Assembly (NCBI GenBank): GCA_028822475.1
Contig: JAPKDT010000068.1
Coordinates: forward strand, 1-9,758
Direction: 5' to 3'
Length of the DNA stretch: 9,758 nt
From: SAR324 cluster bacterium
Lineage (GTDB): Bacteria; SAR324; NAC60-12
In this document: positions 1 to 7,764 of the stretch, in pieces
How the letters are laid out: each line of letters opens with the position of its first letter
Position numbering within the stretch: the stretch's first letter is position 1
The notes under the pieces: model-generated
The model's database searches: none
Told to the model about the DNA's origin: nothing
What the model saw: only the letters and a program-made list of their open reading frames with translations
Made by a program: the position numbers and the translations under genes

Positions 1-84
1 AATACCGATATGACCCTAGGTTTCCGTAAAAAAATGGTAACACGCTTTGTGGAGCAAGCCTTGAAAGAGGCACTTGAAAAATAA
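1..84 (+). CDS. 3' end of an unidentified gene (27 codons visible)
   Basis: Frame 1 is open from the left edge and ends at TAA (82-84). It gives a 27-residue C-terminal tail that is basic and amphipathic, with a helical look (RKKMVTRFVEQALKEALEK). The start and all domains lie outside the window, so I cannot name the family. That it is a real gene end is inferred from the open frame, the helical composition, the hairpin directly after the stop, and the convergent gene beyond it. The frame is too short to rule out a chance open stretch. Confidence 0.55.
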   Translation, partial: NTDMTLGFRKKMVTRFVEQALKEALEK

Positions 85-91
85 GTGAAAT

Positions 92-111
92 GGAGTCACG
101 AAAGTGATTCC
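92..111 (+). terminator. GAAA-loop hairpin after the left-edge gene
   Basis: An 8-base-pair stem (92-99 with 104-111) closes a GAAA tetraloop (100-103), starting 7 bases after the TAA stop. One pair is G-T, which is tolerated in RNA read rightwards but becomes an A-C mismatch in RNA read leftwards. A T-run directly after the stem is missing; the nearest is TTTT at 121-124. It could be a weak terminator or a 3'-end protecting hairpin for the rightward gene. In the leftward direction the stem is followed by T-rich sequence, so it might also serve the phosphatase transcript. Confidence 0.4.
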
Positions 112-141
112 TCTGTCGGATTTTAGCTGCTGCTGATTTCC

Positions 142-795
142 CTAAACCAGCAGTTCCAGTACGTCAAGAGGATCTTTGACAATGGCATTAGCACCGTTAT
201 CACGCAGTTCTTCCTCAGAGCGGAAGCCCCAAAGGACACCTACTGAGAAACAACCTGCAGCGACAGAAGTTTTCATGTCAGTCGCAGTATCACCCAAGTA
301 AATAAAAGAGCCTGGAGGGATTTTCAATTTTTCGCATATTTCCAACATTCCCGTTGGGTCAGGCTTGCGTGGAACTCCTTCGCGTTGACCTAAAATCATG
401 TCAAAGTACCAGCTCGGTAAAAGTTTGTTAACTGCGAGTAGAGTAAATTCGTGTGGTTTATTTGAGAGCACCGTCAATTTAAGTTTACGACGTTGCAATG
501 CGTTCAGCAATTCAGGGATATTTTCGTATGGAACAGTCTGTTCATCCCAGCACTCACGGTAAGTTGCTTCAAAATCCTGCCGGCATTCTTCGATGAGGGA
601 TTCGCTACGGACTTCTTCTGGAAGGACACGGGTCATCAGCATTTTCGCACCTTCACCTACAAAGTAGCGATATGCAGCCTCAGGGTGTTCGGGGAACCCG
701 CGTTTTAAAAGTATTTTATTTGTGCAATTTGCCAAGTCAGCTAAACTGTCAAGCAATGTACCGTCTAAATCAAAACAAATTGCCTTAAACTGCAT
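142..795 (-). CDS. gph: HAD-superfamily phosphatase, phosphoglycolate phosphatase type
   Basis: This is a 217-residue HAD hydrolase, the usual length for Gph-type enzymes. Motif I is FDLDGT, with nucleophile Asp9 and acid/base Asp11. A helical C1-type cap follows at about residues 15-85. Motif II is the Ser of LSNKP (S111). Motif III is Lys144 in RKPDP, and motif IV is GDTATDM (Asp169, Asp173) for Mg2+. All catalytic residues are present, so an active cytosolic phosphatase is expected. 2-Phosphoglycolate is the classic substrate, but PpaX-like pyrophosphatase and other sugar-phosphate phosphatases share this architecture, so the substrate is inferred. The ATG (793-795) has no clear Shine-Dalgarno sequence and lies 13 bases after the stop of the IHF-like gene. 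This suggests co-transcription and possibly translational coupling. Confidence 0.85.
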   Translation of the reverse strand: MQFKAICFDLDGTLLDSLADLANCTNKILLKRGFPEHPEAAYRYFVGEGAKMLMTRVLPEEVRSESLIEECRQDFEATYRECWDEQTVPYENIPELLNALQRRKLKLTVLSNKPHEFTLLAVNKLLPSWYFDMILGQREGVPRKPDPTGMLEICEKLKIPPGSFIYLGDTATDMKTSVAAGCFSVGVLWGFRSEEELRDNGANAIVKDPLDVLELLV

Positions 796-808
796 TAAAC
801 GTTATTAA

Positions 809-1090
809 TTAATTTTTGCTGTTTAGCTCATCACGCCAAACTTTAGAGGGATGAAAAGTCACCACACGACGTGCAGAAATTTCATAATCCCTTTTTGATT
901 TTGGGTCACGTCCGGGACGGGACTTTTTGTCACGCAACTCAAATTTGCCTAAACCTGTGATGAGAACATCCTCACCTTTTTCTAATTTTTCTTTAATCAT
1001 TTCCAACATATCGTTGACCAATTTTTCTGCTTCACCGAACTGCAGGTCAGTTCCTAGTTGGATTGCCCTCACGATGTCTACTTTTACCAT
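809..1090 (-). CDS. ihfA: HU/IHF-family DNA-bending protein, IHF-alpha-like
   Basis: This 93-residue protein has the full HU/IHF fold. An N-terminal helical dimerisation part (about 1-40) is followed by the LITGLGKFELRDK strand region. The DNA-binding beta arm has RPGRDP at residues 58-63, in which Pro63 is the expected DNA-intercalating proline. The C-terminal ISARRVVTFHPS is typical. The FELRDKKSRPGR and ARRVVTF blocks resemble IHF alpha more than HU or IHF beta. The usual Asn of RPGRNP is Asp here. Such proteins form dimers that bend DNA in the nucleoid and assist transcription and recombination. The ATG (1088-1090) is preceded on its strand by a strong GGGGGAG ribosome site. The gene probably heads an operon with the phosphatase. 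Whether its partner is an IHF-beta homologue or itself cannot be seen here. Confidence 0.88.
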   Translation of the reverse strand: MVKVDIVRAIQLGTDLQFGEAEKLVNDMLEMIKEKLEKGEDVLITGLGKFELRDKKSRPGRDPKSKRDYEISARRVVTFHPSKVWRDELNSKN

Positions 1091-1172
1091 TCGCTCCCCC
1101 GATTTGACTTAAAATTCATGTAATTGTTTTTTGAGATTTTTGTTGAATAACCACCCGCCTGCATCCTCATCC

Positions 1173-1184
1173 AAAGACGTCTTT
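1173..1184. repeat. Perfect 12-base palindrome
   Basis: AAAGACGTCTTT reads the same on both strands. It sits about 85 bases upstream of the IHF-like start codon. Its size and symmetry fit a dimeric regulator operator. It would lie downstream of the predicted leftward start site, a position suited to repression of the IHF-like operon. No regulator is identified. Confidence 0.5.
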
Positions 1185-1224
1185 AACTTCTTCCAGAAGC
1201 TCGGATTAGCGAAGACATTGAGAA

Positions 1225-1267
1225 TGTTGTAGACATACTATAACTATGGGAAACGTCTTCTACAATA
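1225..1267. repeat. Inverted repeat overlapping a predicted promoter
   Basis: The arms 1225-1233 (TGTTGTAGA) and 1259-1267 (TCTACAATA) pair over 9 bases with one G-T pair and leave a 25-base centre. A second nested-offset pair, GAAGAC (1211-1216) and GTCTTC (1255-1260), overlaps it. The predicted leftward -35 box falls inside the right arm and the -10 box in the centre, which makes this a candidate operator. Confidence 0.4.
1237..1265 (-). promoter_or_regulatory. Predicted sigma70-like promoter for the IHF-like operon
   Basis: Read leftwards, TTGTAG (1260-1265) and TATAGT (1237-1242) are separated by 17 bases. The -10 box matches consensus at 5 of 6 positions and the -35 at 3 of 6. The transcript would have a leader of roughly 140 bases containing the 12-base palindrome. 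This is prediction by eye only. Confidence 0.35.
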
Positions 1268-1382
1268 CATTTTTTTAAAAAAATCAATTAAATCAATTTA
1301 AACTGGCAAAGCACAGCTCTGCAGAACATAAAATAACTCTCAAGGCGTCTTCTTCATTTTTTTCTTATTACTGTTCAAAAAG

Positions 1383-1411
1383 TTGGACATTGACCTGATT
1401 TATTATTTATA
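1383..1411 (+). promoter_or_regulatory. Predicted promoter for the membrane protein and synthetase pair
   Basis: TTGGAC (1383-1388) and TTTATA (1406-1411) are separated by 17 bases and lie about 50 bases before the start codon at 1462. An overlapping TTGACC (1391) is too close to the -10 box to be used with it. This is the best rightward candidate in the gap. Confidence 0.4.
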
Positions 1412-1461
1412 GTTAAGAGTCACAGCTTTGCTGCAGAATCTCACCACAGGAGAATTCAACC

Positions 1462-1893
1462 ATGTTTTTTACCCGCCACAAACCCTTCACCGTACTGGGT
1501 GTTATAATAATTTTTCTGCTGATTTTAACTTTTTATTTCCAGAAAATGAAGAATGAAGAATTACAAAATGAACTCAGCAAAGTTGAACTTCAGGGTGTGA
1601 AAATTGGAGCAGGCACATCAAAAGGTAAGTTGGGAACAGCAATTTTTGGTGTGATTTCGAATAATGGTGAACGCACGATTAAGATTGCGACAATGAGTGT
1701 AGAGTTCTTTGCTGAAGCAGGAGAACTTTCAACGGTACACAAATTTTTTCCTGTCAACAATTATTCATTCAGTGATTCTTCTGCGTTAGCGCCCGGTGAG
1801 TCAAAAGAGTTTGGATTTCCAATAGACGAAATTGTTCCGGAAAACTGGGGGGGGACAATCACCTCCAAGTTGATCGATTTACAATTCAAATAA
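1462..1893 (+). CDS. Small membrane-anchored protein with FxLYD-like beta domain
   Basis: The product has 143 residues and I do not recognise a named family. A short basic N-terminus (RHK) is followed by one hydrophobic segment at about residues 9-26 (VLGVIIIFLLILTF) and no cleavage site, so it is probably an inner-membrane anchor with the rest in the periplasm. A charged stretch (about 28-42) leads into a likely beta-sandwich: GVISNNGERTI, then VEFFAEAGE, then LAPGESKEFGF. That pattern of a conserved NNG turn and a late APGES loop resembles FxLYD-type domains; the assignment is inference. The ATG is preceded by AGGAG (GGAG nine bases upstream). TAA is doubled (1891-1896). The gene runs into acetoacetyl-CoA synthetase after 14 bases, so the two are probably co-transcribed. 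A run of eight Gs (1847-1854) encodes Trp129-Gly-Gly. Confidence 0.75.
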   Translation: MFFTRHKPFTVLGVIIIFLLILTFYFQKMKNEELQNELSKVELQGVKIGAGTSKGKLGTAIFGVISNNGERTIKIATMSVEFFAEAGELSTVHKFFPVNNYSFSDSSALAPGESKEFGFPIDEIVPENWGGTITSKLIDLQFK

Positions 1894-1907
1894 TAAACGG
1901 AGAAAAA

Positions 1908-3869
<1,962 letters not shown>

Positions 3870-3882
3870 AAAGCAAAATTAT

Positions 3883-5322
3883 TCAACTCTCATTCTTATT
3901 CGAAACTTCGTAGACACGTTCGCGGAGTGTTTGCAGGAGATCAAGAATTGGCAAGTCAGGCATTTCTGACCACTCCATCAGTTTGAGTACATAATTTTTC
4001 AAGCGCTTCCGGGATAATCCTCGTTTTTCCCAGCCGACATAGACTTCCTCAATTTCTACTGACAATGGTCTACCGTCTAAATTACGTCGTAAAAGAAATT
4101 TCAGCGTGCTGTCAGCATACTGCCTCACAAATTTTTCCAGAGCAGCATTTGTTATTTTTTTGCTGCCAAACACTACATCGTCATCTTCAGGATCATCCTG
4201 CAGCAAACCATCTTCATCATCTTCAATGAACTCTTCCTCTGCAGTTTCATCCAGTTCACTCAGCAAGTCTGCGGAAGAAAGGCTCGGTTGAGGTGCTTGT
4301 GCTTCAGAATTATCTTCAAAATTACCACTTGTTGAAATATCCTCAGTTTCTTCATCTTTAGATTCTTCTTCATCCTCATCATTAGGAATTACGGAAGAAT
4401 TTAATTCCCTCAGATTATCCTCTGGAACTTCCTCTGCAATATTTTCCTCAGCTATTTCAGCAGTGGGTGCATCAGCAAATTGTTCCAAAACAGGTTCAAG
4501 AATAAATTCATTTTGCTGACCCTGCTCTTCGGCGGCAGAAGTGATTTCTGGTTCGTCATCTTCAACAATTTTTTCTGGAGTTTGATTTATGTCAGGTAAT
4601 ATAACTGCCGGAGCTTTTACGGCAGATGTGCTTTGTTTTGAAGGCCGGATAAAAATTATTGGAGGATATGAGTGTTCTTGTTTTTTTTCACGCGGCACAA
4701 GACTTTCAGGAGAAACTCCGCGTGCTTTAGCGATATGTTTCAGAAATCCCTTAACCAGTTCGCGTCCTTCAAGGCGTTCCTGAAGCTGACTTCTTAACTG
4801 CATTAAGTCTTCCAGTTTGAAGTTCGTTTTTGGGAAATCAGTTTCCTCTAGCGCGTCCTCAACTTTAGTCTTCTGCTTGGCTAAAATCAGGTTGTAGTAC
4901 ATTTCAATGTACAAGAGCAGATCATACAGCGCATGGTTTTCAGGCTTACGCAGAGCTTGCGTGATATTATAACGGATATTGAAATGATGATGTTTACCTT
5001 TTGCTAACTGATCAAATGCTTTCAGGATTCGCAGACGAAGTTTTTTTTGCAGCAGTTCTGCGGACCAGCCAAAATTATTCAGATAATCATTAAAACTGTT
5101 GAAGCGTTTCCTGGGCACGAGTTCACGAAGCAGTTCTGCTTCCTGATCAAAAAAGTCACCTATCACCGAGCCGCCGGCTTCCATCTCAGTTTCAGTCGAA
5201 TCATGAAAAACAAATCCGGAACGGAAAAGATGCTCGCAGAGTTGAATCAGCAGGGATTCTTGATCAGGCAGCAGCGGATCAAATTCCAGACTGTACTCCC
5301 GGATGATTACATTACGGTGCAT
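3883..5322 (-). CDS. Unrecognised 479-residue protein with long acidic middle region
   Basis: I do not recognise this family. Three parts are visible. Residues 1-215 are mostly helical, with conserved-looking FNDYLNNFGWS and an HHHFNIRYN stretch near 111-119. Residues 250-383 are very rich in Glu and Asp with Ser, Pro and Gln, hence probably disordered (for example NDEDEEESKDEE near 314-325). Residues 390-479 look like a second compact helical domain (ALEKFVRQYADSTLKFLLRRN, then VYVGWEKRGLSRKRLKNYVLKLMEW). There is no signal peptide or membrane segment, so it is probably cytosolic. Two folded ends joined by an acidic tether suggest a scaffold or regulator, but that is inference. The ATG (5320-5322) follows a perfect TATAAT by about 20 bases and has no Shine-Dalgarno, so the leader is very short. 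Two A8 tracts (5041-5048 and 4681-4688 on the opposite strand) lie in it. Confidence 0.8.
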   Translation of the reverse strand: MHRNVIIREYSLEFDPLLPDQESLLIQLCEHLFRSGFVFHDSTETEMEAGGSVIGDFFDQEAELLRELVPRKRFNSFNDYLNNFGWSAELLQKKLRLRILKAFDQLAKGKHHHFNIRYNITQALRKPENHALYDLLLYIEMYYNLILAKQKTKVEDALEETDFPKTNFKLEDLMQLRSQLQERLEGRELVKGFLKHIAKARGVSPESLVPREKKQEHSYPPIIFIRPSKQSTSAVKAPAVILPDINQTPEKIVEDDEPEITSAAEEQGQQNEFILEPVLEQFADAPTAEIAEENIAEEVPEDNLRELNSSVIPNDEDEEESKDEETEDISTSGNFEDNSEAQAPQPSLSSADLLSELDETAEEEFIEDDEDGLLQDDPEDDDVVFGSKKITNAALEKFVRQYADSTLKFLLRRNLDGRPLSVEIEEVYVGWEKRGLSRKRLKNYVLKLMEWSEMPDLPILDLLQTLRERVYEVSNKNES

Positions 5323-5342
5323 TAGACGCAGAGAGTTTATAG

Positions 5343-5371
5343 ATTATAAATTAAGTCACAATTCAAGATAA
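5343..5371 (-). promoter_or_regulatory. Predicted promoter for the 479-residue protein gene
   Basis: Read leftwards, TTATCT (5366-5371) and a perfect TATAAT (5343-5348) are separated by 17 bases. The -35 box is poor (3 of 6). The predicted transcript would begin only about 14 bases before the ATG, leaving little space for a ribosome site, and indeed none is seen. Confidence 0.4.
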
Positions 5372-5472
5372 CTTAATATCCTGCGCTCGGCAACCCCGGA
5401 GTAATTAATTAATGTGAACTTAAGTCAGGATTCCATTTAAGCAAGTCTGTACAGCAACATCTGAGAATTGCA

Positions 5473-5501
5473 TTGAAATTCATCAAGTTTTTTTATAAAA
5501 T
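5473..5501 (+). promoter_or_regulatory. Predicted promoter for the ABC-F gene
   Basis: TTGAAA (5473-5478) and TAAAAT (5496-5501) are separated by 17 bases; an overlapping TATAAA at 5494-5499 would give a 15-base spacer. The start site would fall near 5508, about 120 bases before the gene. Confidence 0.4.
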
Positions 5502-5626
5502 AGCTATTAAATAATCACCCTGTAAAACAAGATTAAAAACTGTTGGATTAATTTGTTTTCGTATCGTAAAGCAAAGGCAGTTAGACATTTGTGCAGTAAT
5601 AAATAATTTTAGCATTTAAAAATGAA

Positions 5627-7567
5627 ATGATCAGCATTGCTGACTTAGCCATGCAGTATGGCAAAAAGACTCTTTTTGAAAAATCTTCGATCACTTTTGA
5701 TCCAGGAAAAAGCTATGGACTTGTAGGAGCAAACGGTTCCGGAAAATCCACACTTCTGCGTTTGATAACCGGTGAAGAAAAACCTTATACAGGAACAATT
5801 TCAGTTCCACGTGATTTGAAAGTAGGTGTGCTACAGCAGGATCATTTTCAGTTTGAGAACAATCGTGTAATTGATGTGGTACTGCTCGGACGCCCGGTCT
5901 TGTGTGATGCGCTTTTTGAGAAGGAAAAACTGCTTGAGACAGAAAATTTTGACAGTAAAACCGGACACAGGCTGGGTCAGTTGGAAGAAATAATTGCAGA
6001 AGAAGACGGTTATATCGCAGAACCTTTTGCCGCGGAATTATTGTCCGGACTCGGAATCGGTGAGCGTTACCACACCGGTCCGATGAATGCGCTATCCGGC
6101 GGTTTTAAATTGCGTGTGCTGTTGGCGCAACTGCTTTTTCAACAACCGGATGTACTGCTGCTTGATGAACCGACAAACCACCTGGATATCGTTTCAATCC
6201 TCTGGCTGGAAAAATATTTATGTTCACAGTTTGAAGGCACATTAATTTTTATTTCGCATGACCGCAATTTTTTAAATTCTGTTGCAGGTTATATCGTTGA
6301 CATAGATTACGAGGAATTACGACTTTACACAGGCAACTATGAACAATTTATTGAAGCAAAGGTGCTGGCAGAAACACAAAAACTTAAAGAAATAAAAAGT
6401 TATGAACGTAAAACGGCAGAACTGCAGGCTTTTGTTGATCGTTTCCGTGCAAAAGCAACCAAAGCCAGACAAGCTCAGTCACGTGTAAAACAACTCGATA
6501 AAATGGATGTGCCTGAGGTAAAACGTTCCTCGCGTATCTCTCCGGATTTAAGCTTCGTGCAGTCACGACCCTCCGGAAGAACTGTACTTACTGTAAACAA
6601 TGTGAGCAAAAAATTTGCTGATACAGAAGTTCTGAAAAATATTTCTTTTGAAATTCAACGTGGAGAAAAAGTTGCTATCATTGGTCCAAACGGCATTGGA
6701 AAATCGACTTTGCTGAAAATAATTCTGGATCAGCTGACTGCAGACGAAGGGACTTTCGAGTGGGGTTATGAGGCACATACTTCTTATTTCGCGCAGGATC
6801 ACCACGAGCAACTGCGTGGGAAAATCAGTGCTTATGACTGGCTTTATGCGACTGCGCCTCACGAGCCGATCGGTGCAATCCGCGGGTTACTCGGACGTGT
6901 CTTGTTTTCAGGAGATGAGGCACTCAAACAGGTTTCCGCCTTGAGTGGAGGTGAGTCCGCACGTTTGCTCTTTGCACGTATAATGCTGGAAAAACGAAAT
7001 ATCCTGATCCTTGACGAACCTACAAATCACATGGATCTTGAAGGTGTCGCTGCACTGGGAGATGCATTGCAAGCATTTGAAGGTACTGTACTGGTAGTCA
7101 GTCACTATCGGCATTTTGTCTCTAAGGTGGCAACGCACATCCTCGAGTTAACTCCTAACGGTGTCAGAGATTTTTCTGGAAGTTATCAGGAATATCTGGA
7201 AAAATTTGGCGATGATCATCTTAACCGTGAGCAGCCACTTTCGACAACAAGAGCACAAACCACCGCTCCAGAATCTGCACCGAAGGAATTGAGTTATGAT
7301 AAACGTAAAAAAATGCAGCGTGAAATTTCTAAATTAAAAAAACAAGCGACACGTTTTGAAAGTTTAGTAGAAGAGACTGAAACAAAAATTTCTGCAATTG
7401 AAGCAAAATTTAGTATTGAGGATTTTTTTCAGCAAACTTCTGCTGATGAAGTCCAGAAATTGCAAATTGAAAAGAGCGAATTGAGTGATCAACTCTCAAA
7501 AAATCTCAGACAGTGGGAGACGTCTTCGCAGAATTTAGAAAGTTTAGAAGAACGTTTTGGAACTTAA
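5627..7567 (+). CDS. ABC-F family ATPase, YbiT-like core with C-terminal coiled coil
   Basis: This is a 646-residue soluble protein with two ABC domains and no membrane segment, as in ABC-F translation factors that bind the ribosomal E site. Domain 1 has Walker A GANGSGKST (34-42), signature LSGGF (156-160), LLLDEPTN with Asp180/Glu181, and switch His211. A linker at about 240-305, with FVDRFRAKATKARQAQSR, is the P-site tRNA interaction region and is very close to YbiT. Domain 2 has Walker A GPNGIGKST (353-361), LSGGE (439-443), LDEPTNHMD with Asp463/Glu464, and His493. The residue after that histidine is Tyr (SHYRHF), where Asp is usual. Residues 555-646 form a charged coiled coil not found in E. 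coli YbiT but reminiscent of the Uup tail. The start at 5627 is chosen because the MISIADLAMQYG opening fits the family; the leader lacks a Shine-Dalgarno. Its exact role, housekeeping or antibiotic protection, is not visible. Confidence 0.9.
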   Translation: MISIADLAMQYGKKTLFEKSSITFDPGKSYGLVGANGSGKSTLLRLITGEEKPYTGTISVPRDLKVGVLQQDHFQFENNRVIDVVLLGRPVLCDALFEKEKLLETENFDSKTGHRLGQLEEIIAEEDGYIAEPFAAELLSGLGIGERYHTGPMNALSGGFKLRVLLAQLLFQQPDVLLLDEPTNHLDIVSILWLEKYLCSQFEGTLIFISHDRNFLNSVAGYIVDIDYEELRLYTGNYEQFIEAKVLAETQKLKEIKSYERKTAELQAFVDRFRAKATKARQAQSRVKQLDKMDVPEVKRSSRISPDLSFVQSRPSGRTVLTVNNVSKKFADTEVLKNISFEIQRGEKVAIIGPNGIGKSTLLKIILDQLTADEGTFEWGYEAHTSYFAQDHHEQLRGKISAYDWLYATAPHEPIGAIRGLLGRVLFSGDEALKQVSALSGGESARLLFARIMLEKRNILILDEPTNHMDLEGVAALGDALQAFEGTVLVVSHYRHFVSKVATHILELTPNGVRDFSGSYQEYLEKFGDDHLNREQPLSTTRAQTTAPESAPKELSYDKRKKMQREISKLKKQATRFESLVEETETKISAIEAKFSIEDFFQQTSADEVQKLQIEKSELSDQLSKNLRQWETSSQNLESLEERFGT

Positions 7568-7660
7568 TTTTACGGAAAAAAGCGCTGCCTGTTTTAAATC
7601 ACTTTTTGACTTTTTCAAAACATGAATTGAGAGAGCTTTAGCCTGGACTTTAAGTATGTT

Positions 7661-7681
7661 AAAGATGCAGTAGCATTTTTT
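7661..7681 (+). terminator. Possible weak terminator after the ABC-F gene
   Basis: AAAGATGC (7661-7668) pairs with GCATTTTT (7673-7680) around an AGTA loop, with one G-T pair, and ends in a T-run. The stem has few GC pairs and much of the T-run is inside it, so efficiency would be low. It lies about 95 bases after the ABC-F stop. A second AT-only hairpin (7648-7664) sits just before it and overlaps its left arm. Confidence 0.3.
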
Positions 7682-7703
7682 CTAACAAATGTCTTTTTGA
7701 TTA

Positions 7704-7734
7704 TTGGCAGAAATGTAGCGAAATGATGTACAAT
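7704..7734 (+). promoter_or_regulatory. Possible promoter for the TPR protein gene
   Basis: TTGGCA (7704-7709) and TACAAT (7729-7734) are both good boxes, but their 19-base spacing is longer than ideal. The start site would fall about 25 bases before the ATG at 7765. A TG directly before the -10 box may help. Confidence 0.35.
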
Positions 7735-7764
7735 AGACCATTATTAATTACCAAAGAGTTCCAT

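Larger units (their letters stand above)
1091..1461. other. Divergent intergenic regulatory region
   Basis: This 371-base AT-rich gap lies between the leftward IHF-like gene and the rightward small membrane protein gene. I see no credible gene in it, only very short start-stop frames. It contains a perfect 12-base palindrome (1173-1184), an inverted repeat (1225-1267), one predicted promoter in each direction, a T7/A7 tract around 1270-1283, and a recurring CGTCTT word (1179, 1254 and 1345). The words CACAGCT..TGC and CTGCAGAA occur near both 1312 and 1421, as an imperfect direct repeat. Confidence 0.6.
5323..5626. other. Divergent intergenic region between the acidic-protein gene and the ABC-F gene
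   Basis: These 304 AT-rich bases separate two divergent starts. I see one predicted promoter facing each way and no credible short gene. A small GC-rich patch (5381-5401) interrupts the AT background. TTAATTAA (5405-5412) and ACTTAAGT (5418-5425) are short palindromes that may be chance in such AT-rich sequence. The rightward leader is about 120 bases long, which leaves room for control of the ABC-F gene, though I see no clear attenuator. Confidence 0.5.

Noticed and set aside
130..153. CTGCTG...CAGCAG inverted repeat at the 3' end of the phosphatase gene
   Set aside because: The six-base arms overlap the coding end and stop, the loop is 12 bases and no T-run follows, so a terminator call is not supported.
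805..812. TTAATTAA shared by intergenic positions 805-812 and 5405-5412, with a close match near 7742
   Set aside because: Such words are expected in AT-rich non-coding DNA; there is no constant spacing to genes and no longer shared flank.
1246..1278. Ten-codon frame starting at ATG 1246 as a possible leader peptide
   Set aside because: No ribosome site, no regulatory codon run, and it ends in a T/A tract; most likely chance.
4106..4291. Serine-rich rightward open frame opposite the acidic region
   Set aside because: It mirrors the Glu/Asp-rich codons of the leftward 479-residue gene and has no ribosome site or family resemblance.
4681..4688. A8 tract (on the leftward coding strand) as a slippage site, with a second at 5041-5048
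   Set aside because: A-runs over Lys codons are common at this base composition and I found no purposeful alternative frame.
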